64,000 bases of DNA from Paracoccus aeridis. Its GTDB lineage: Bacteria > Pseudomonadota > Alphaproteobacteria > Rhodobacterales > Rhodobacteraceae. The notes beneath the pieces are model-generated. The model was not told the origin of the DNA. It worked only from the letters and a program-made list of their open reading frames with translations, and did no database searches. A program made the position numbers and the translations under genes. Positions 60,127-64,000 of the stretch are shown here, one piece after another (within the stretch, counting starts at the first letter, position 1; each line of letters starts with the position of its first letter). Location: contig NZ_SELD02000064.1 of the NCBI RefSeq assembly GCF_004923205.2, forward strand, positions 1 through 64,000, in the 5' to 3' direction.

Positions 60127-61059
60127 ATGTCTCACGACCATGGCCACGCACATATCGACCCCAAGTCCGGCGACCGACGGGTTTCCATTGCGATCTGGGC
60201 GAACGCGCTTTTGACGGTCGCCCAGATCGTCGGTGGCATCCTGTCCGGCAGCCTCGCCCTGATCGCCGATGCGCTGCACAACTTCTCCGACATGGCGTCC
60301 CTCGTGATCGCCTTCGCTGCGCGCAAGATCGCGCGGCGGCCCGCTGACGAGAGGATGACCTTCGGTTACGGCCGCATCGAAATCGTCGCCGCTCTGATCA
60401 ACTACACCACGCTGATCCTCGTTGGCTTCTATCTCATCTACGAGGGCGGCATGCGGATGATCGACCCGCCCCAGGTCGCTGGCTGGACTGTGGTCATCCT
60501 CGGCGGTGTCGCGCTGGTGGTGGACACGCTGACGGCGCTGCTCACCTATTCGATGCAGAAGGGCAGCGTGAACATCCGTGCCCTTTTCCTGCACAACCTG
60601 TCGGACGCCCTGGCATCGGTCGCCGTGATCGTGGGTGGCGCGCTGATCATCCTTTACGACATGCGGTGGGTCGATCCGGCGATCACCATCGGCATCGCGC
60701 TCTATATCCTCTACTTGGCTTTGACCGAGATCGGTGGGCCGATCCGGACCCTGATGCTCGGCAGCCCGCCGGACATCGACAACGACGCGGTTGTCGCCGC
60801 GATGCGTGGCATCGACGGGGTGGCTGACATCCACCACGCCCATTTCTGGCAGATGGAAGAGCATGCTGCTGCGCTCGACACACATGTGGTGGTCGAGGTG
60901 AATGCATGGGATCGCCTCGAGGACATCAAGCACGCGATAAAGCGGGCGCTTGAGAGCGAATTTGGCATCACGCACTCGACGCTCGAGTTCGAGCGACAAG
61001 ATCGGGCCCACCAGAATGCTAGCCTCTATGGACATGGAGGAAAGGAGGATGCGGACTGA
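60127..61059 (+). CDS. CzcD-like cation diffusion facilitator (Zn/Cd/Co efflux)
   Basis: This 310-residue protein has an N-terminal histidine stretch (H-D-H-G-H-A-H) and six membrane helices. The canonical metal sites are A-D-A-L-H-N-F-S-D and L-H-N-L-S-D-A. A cytoplasmic domain has histidines in D-I-H-H-A-H-F-W and ends H-G-G-K-E-D-A-D. It exports Zn, Cd or Co by proton antiport. It is the last cargo gene before the right flanking repeat. Confidence 0.95.
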   Translation: MSHDHGHAHIDPKSGDRRVSIAIWANALLTVAQIVGGILSGSLALIADALHNFSDMASLVIAFAARKIARRPADERMTFGYGRIEIVAALINYTTLILVGFYLIYEGGMRMIDPPQVAGWTVVILGGVALVVDTLTALLTYSMQKGSVNIRALFLHNLSDALASVAVIVGGALIILYDMRWVDPAITIGIALYILYLALTEIGGPIRTLMLGSPPDIDNDAVVAAMRGIDGVADIHHAHFWQMEEHAAALDTHVVVEVNAWDRLEDIKHAIKRALESEFGITHSTLEFERQDRAHQNASLYGHGGKEDAD

Positions 61060-61148
61060 TGCGAGCTGCAGTGTGGTAACGATCCCAAGATCGCTATAAC
61101 GGAAACAATGACTTAGGGTGGAGAGGGTTGGATCTTAGGCCCATCCCC

Positions 61149-61350
61149 TCCGCCACTTGCCCTCGCGAAAGCGTTCTCCCGATCCGGCTGCGGCCGGATT
61201 TTCTTGATGTTTTCAAGGGTTATGCGGGTGAGGCTGTTAACCGGCCCACGCCCCGAAAGGCGCATACGCGTTCTCTCCGGGCCGATATTCTCCGGACCTG
61301 TTAACCGCGCCGGGTCTGGTTAAGCCGATCAAGGCCCTGATAATGAAGGG
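61149..61350 (+). repeat. right copy of the island-flanking direct repeat (attR-like)
   Basis: CTCCGCCACTTGCCC (61149-61163) is identical to the tRNA 3' end at 1009-1023. The next two bases differ and 37 identical bases follow to 61202. Weaker similarity to the left copy runs to about 61350, as in GGGTTATGCGGGTGAGGCTG and AAGGCCCTGA. Only the last few tRNA bases are present, so this is the displaced end and not a functional tRNA. Confidence 0.75.
61183..61205 (+). terminator. duplicate of the tRNA-Ser terminator
   Basis: ATCCGGC-TGCG-GCCGGAT with TTTTC, identical in its stem to 1043-1060. It could stop rightward transcription from the CDF genes. Confidence 0.65.
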
Positions 61351-61429
61351 TTTTGAGCCACAAATCATTAGTAACCGTTGTGAAAGCCGTATCCATGCCG
61401 CAGGGAACTGGCATCGAACTTCGTGATGG

Positions 61430-64000
61430 TTAGGGCAAGTAATCGAATGCATCCGCGCTTTCATACAGAGCCTTGATGGTTGTCGCGGCATAGACCGACG
61501 CGCGCGTCGGGGCTTCCTTCAGGTCTAGAACACGGAACTTGTCGCCGATCTTCGCAACGGCCTCGATCCGACGATACTGGTCGCCGAAGCGTTCTGCATA
61601 CTGCGCCAGCCCCTTGAGCTTCGGCATCGCGTCGCCAAACTGAATGCCGTGCGGATCGACGATATCGGCGGCGACGGTCCCATCGTCCTGCTGAACGAAA
61701 AAAACAAAGTCGGGCCTGACGATCCTTGGTTCGCCCCCCTCCTCGTAAATGATGCCAAGCGAGTCCTGGCTGGCGCGCGACGGGTTCCGGTACCACGCGA
61801 CGGCTCCCGCCCGCGCGAGCTCGGACTTCACGACTTCACCTTCCCAGGAATTGAAGTCCTCGGGGAACATCCCACGCTCATCGCACAGCATGTGCCGCTC
61901 GAACGATGGCAGCGGGGTCTCTGAGCCGTTCGCCTCCCGGATCGTCGTCGGCTGCATCCAAGACGTCGGTCGAGCCAAGTCCACATCCATGGGGTTCGCG
62001 CTCATCTCCCGGATCTGGCGATACACGTCCTGACGCTCGTCGGAGAGGTTCTTGATGTCGACCCTGAAGCGAGTGAGCCATTGGTTCGCGAGTTTCTCGG
62101 CCTCAGCCTCAAGTGTCTCTCGGATACCGGGAACCAATCCCAGAGCGCCGATCGTGACGTGCGCATCGATGAGAGCGGCCTCCATGTCGTTCGCATCGCC
62201 TTCGCTCCGCGCCAGGTAGTCGCTGTACGATGTCGCGAGATCCGGACTGATCGCACGGCCCGCCCTGCGATATGCGTCTTCGATCACGGCGTAGTCCGCT
62301 TCCTCGAGAAAGTCGTCGAACGACATGCCGCCGCCTTTCAGGTCGGCCTTCAGGCTCTTGCCTTCGACTGTCAGGACCGATTTGCGGGCAGTCTCGATTT
62401 CCGCCTTGTAGCGCGCTCTGGCGCCATCGAGCACCTTGTGCATTTCCGCATGAGCAGCCTTGCCAGCGTCCTCGAGCAGGCCATCCACGGCCAGCTCGTG
62501 CGCCAGCGAGGTCAGTCTCTTGACTGGACGGGCATGCCGCTTCGGCAGGGATTGGGAAGGCAGCGAGAGCAGCTTGTCCCACACCGGCTCCGGGATCGAA
62601 GGATTCGGCTTCAACTCGACGGGGTTGATCAGCACGCGGCGACCCGGCAAGTCGTCGCCACCGTCCCCACCGGACATCAACGCCTTGGCAACGTCCTTGA
62701 CCGAGGCTTCGTCGAAGAACGGAAGCAGGCAATCGACCGAGTTCAGTCGTTCGTTGCCCGGGATCCGCCGCGCCAGTGGGGTGCGCACCATGCGCCCCAG
62801 CAGCTGCGTGATGTGCGTCTTGTCCCGAGCAGGCCGGAACGACACCATGACTTCGGCGCGCGGACAGTCCCAACCCGTGCTGATGGCGTCCTTCGCGATC
62901 AGGATCCGGACCCACGTCGATTCCTGAACGCGTTCGGGCGAGATGTAGGGCACGGTGTGGCGGCCGAAGTTCTGGGTGGAGTGTTCCCCGAACACGTGCG
63001 CCACGGCATCCTCGGGCAAGTCCGGCCACTGCGTGAAGATGGTGTCGAGAGCCCGGCCGATGTCGTTGTGATCGGGCGCGTTCGGAACCTGCAGAACCAG
63101 AAGGGGCAGCACTGTTCCAGCATCGTCCTGCTGCTGGCCATAAGCCTCCCAGGCGGAGGAAATCTCCTTCAGCTTGTCGGTGCCGCGGCGCACCAGCACG
63201 GTATCGAACTGCCCCGCCTCCTTCGGCACGTCCAGGATGATCGTATCCTTCAGCAGACCTGATGCCTGGACCTTGGCGGAATCCACCACCACGTTCGGCA
63301 GGGTCGCGCGGCCTGTCATGTCGGTCATGGCGGCGTTGAAACGCTCGACCGTGGCCGAGATGCCCCAGACGACCGGGATGCCGGGGACCGGTCCCGAGCC
63401 GTTGATCAGCCGCTTGACGATGGTGGTCTTCTCGCCCGCGCCTGTCGCGGCGCGCATCCCGCGATGCGCCTCGTCGAGCACGAGGTAAAGCGTCAGCGCC
63501 GGGTCATCGATGGTGTTCTGGATCGTGTCCCAGATGGTGTAGGAGCGACTGTCGGGCATCAGCCGGATCTGGCCGTCCTTCTCGATCCCCTCGTCATCGG
63601 GATCGTGTCCGCGCACCAGGAGGCTCGACTTGCTCAGCTTCTGGGTGTTCAGGAAATAGACCTTCCCCGGTTCCAGCACCTCGCGCTGGAACGTGCTTTG
63701 CACCACCACAAGGTCCGAGATCGACAGTCTGTCCGACGCCTCGAGCAGGCGGAAACGTGACTGCTCGTTCAGGGACGGATCGTCGCTGAACCAGATCACC
63801 ACTGCACCCGGGTCAGGCTCGATGTCGTAGTTGTCGTCGCCGTGGAACAGCGCTTCGAACACGGCCGCCGCCATGACGGTCTTGCCCGCGCCCGTGGTTG
63901 CCGTCAGCGAGAAGGCATGCTTGTCACCGTCCTCTCGCCAGCGACGCGAGGCCTTCTTGAGGTTCACCAGAACCTCCCGAACGGCTTCTTCCTGATAATC
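61430..64000 (-). CDS. type III restriction-like DEAD/DEAH helicase (partial, runs off the window)
   Basis: The frame stays open to the window edge, so the N terminus is missing; 856 residues are visible. They begin D-Y-Q-E-E-A-V-R-E-V-L (Q-motif-like). Helicase motifs follow: A-T-T-G-A-G-K-T, L-V-L-D-E-A-H, G-I-S-A-T-V, S-T-G-W-D-C-P-R-A and Q-L-L-G-R-M-V-R-T. This set is typical of type III restriction subunits. The C-terminal 200 residues (P-D-F-V-F-F-V-Q-Q-D-D-G-T-V-A-A-D-I-V) look like a PD-(D/E)XK nuclease. It lies outside the right repeat, so it belongs to the host or to a neighbouring island. Confidence 0.85.
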   Translation of the reverse strand, partial: DYQEEAVREVLVNLKKASRRWREDGDKHAFSLTATTGAGKTVMAAAVFEALFHGDDNYDIEPDPGAVVIWFSDDPSLNEQSRFRLLEASDRLSISDLVVVQSTFQREVLEPGKVYFLNTQKLSKSSLLVRGHDPDDEGIEKDGQIRLMPDSRSYTIWDTIQNTIDDPALTLYLVLDEAHRGMRAATGAGEKTTIVKRLINGSGPVPGIPVVWGISATVERFNAAMTDMTGRATLPNVVVDSAKVQASGLLKDTIILDVPKEAGQFDTVLVRRGTDKLKEISSAWEAYGQQQDDAGTVLPLLVLQVPNAPDHNDIGRALDTIFTQWPDLPEDAVAHVFGEHSTQNFGRHTVPYISPERVQESTWVRILIAKDAISTGWDCPRAEVMVSFRPARDKTHITQLLGRMVRTPLARRIPGNERLNSVDCLLPFFDEASVKDVAKALMSGGDGGDDLPGRRVLINPVELKPNPSIPEPVWDKLLSLPSQSLPKRHARPVKRLTSLAHELAVDGLLEDAGKAAHAEMHKVLDGARARYKAEIETARKSVLTVEGKSLKADLKGGGMSFDDFLEEADYAVIEDAYRRAGRAISPDLATSYSDYLARSEGDANDMEAALIDAHVTIGALGLVPGIRETLEAEAEKLANQWLTRFRVDIKNLSDERQDVYRQIREMSANPMDVDLARPTSWMQPTTIREANGSETPLPSFERHMLCDERGMFPEDFNSWEGEVVKSELARAGAVAWYRNPSRASQDSLGIIYEEGGEPRIVRPDFVFFVQQDDGTVAADIVDPHGIQFGDAMPKLKGLAQYAERFGDQYRRIEAVAKIGDKFRVLDLKEAPTRASVYAATTIKALYESADAFDYLP

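Larger units (their letters stand above)
1009..61202. mobile_element. prophage-bearing genomic island at tRNA-Ser(GCU)
   Basis: The interval is bounded by the repeats at 1009 and 61149. It contains a serine-recombinase cluster, restriction genes, a lambda/GTA-like prophage (about 13.1-50.6 kb) and two metal-resistance blocks. All prophage functions are represented: replication, packaging, head, tail and lysis. No tyrosine integrase is visible. Serine recombinases often use other kinds of site, so the link between the recombinase and these repeats is inferred. Nested insertions, with a smaller phage inside a larger island, are possible. Confidence 0.65.
61060..61429. other. non-coding right junction of the island
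   Basis: There is no gene. The stretch holds 89 bases without recognised features, then the right direct repeat (61149 to about 61350), then 80 bases to the stop of the type III-like gene. The bases before the repeat include GAGGGTTGGAT followed by TTAGGCCC, a poor likeness of a tRNA T arm, perhaps eroded tRNA-Ser sequence. Confidence 0.5.

Noticed and set aside
61110..61164. Second tRNA-Ser gene at the right repeat
   Set aside because: Only the last acceptor-stem bases and CCA are present; no anticodon or D arm can be drawn upstream.

Overview
The window reads as a high-GC alphaproteobacterial chromosome, most probably Rhodobacterales (Paracoccus/Rhodobacter relatives). The basis is protein-level resemblance: phage proteins of the Rhodobacter gene-transfer-agent type, small DUF families typical of that order, and a recombinase/DUF2924 cluster common there. 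The species cannot be named from sequence alone.

The core is an island of about 60 kb at the 3' end of a tRNA-Ser(GCU) gene (927-1016). The tRNA tail, its terminator and about 200 bp of downstream DNA reappear as an imperfect direct repeat at 61149-61350 (52 of 54 bases identical at the start). Everything between looks acquired. Left to right: (i) a McrB/McrC-like restriction pair (1369-4355); (ii) on the minus strand, an m4C/m6A-type methyltransferase and a GIY-YIG nuclease, start and stop overlapping (4333-6002); (iii) a coupled serine-recombinase cluster (6070-8481), the only integrase candidate; (iv) two overlapping genes of unknown function (8619-10770); (v) a minus-strand trio of two-TM protein, ImmA/IrrE metalloprotease and T4-beta-like protein (10778-12790).

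From 13.1 to 50.6 kb lies a seemingly complete lambda/GTA-type siphovirus prophage. Its early operon (13098-26268) encodes a sigma-like factor, a Sak4-like ATPase, a DUF669 protein, a Cas4/RecB-like nuclease, an SF1 helicase, a Toprim primase/helicase, a RuvC-like nuclease and two DNA methyltransferases. Most adjacent genes overlap by ATGA, GTGA or TGATG. The 3' end of the primase gene holds an array of TGTGAACCT/AGGTTCACA repeats that resembles replication iterons. The cytosine methyltransferase is legible in two frames. The late operon follows lambda order: terminase, gpW, portal, protease-capsid fusion, decoration, gpFII, DUF6441, tail terminator, tail tube, tail chaperone with an A AAA AAC slippery site, and tape measure. 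It then changes to GTA-like baseplate genes, a C1q-ended fibre protein and an M15 endolysin/Rz/Rz1 lysis cassette.

Two blocks of metal resistance ride on this prophage. A chrB-chrA chromate operon sits in reverse orientation between the DUF6441 and tail-terminator genes. Directly after the spanins come arsR-arsC-acr3-arsH. Next is a minus-strand copper/heavy-metal operon (P1B ATPase, methyltransferase-like membrane protein, Sco, PCuAC, Sco, DUF411), divergent from merR-ynfA-CDF-CDF. Two MerR-type operators with matching dyads and 19-bp spacers predict that one MerR protein controls both arms. Beyond the right repeat, a type III restriction-like helicase runs off the window end.
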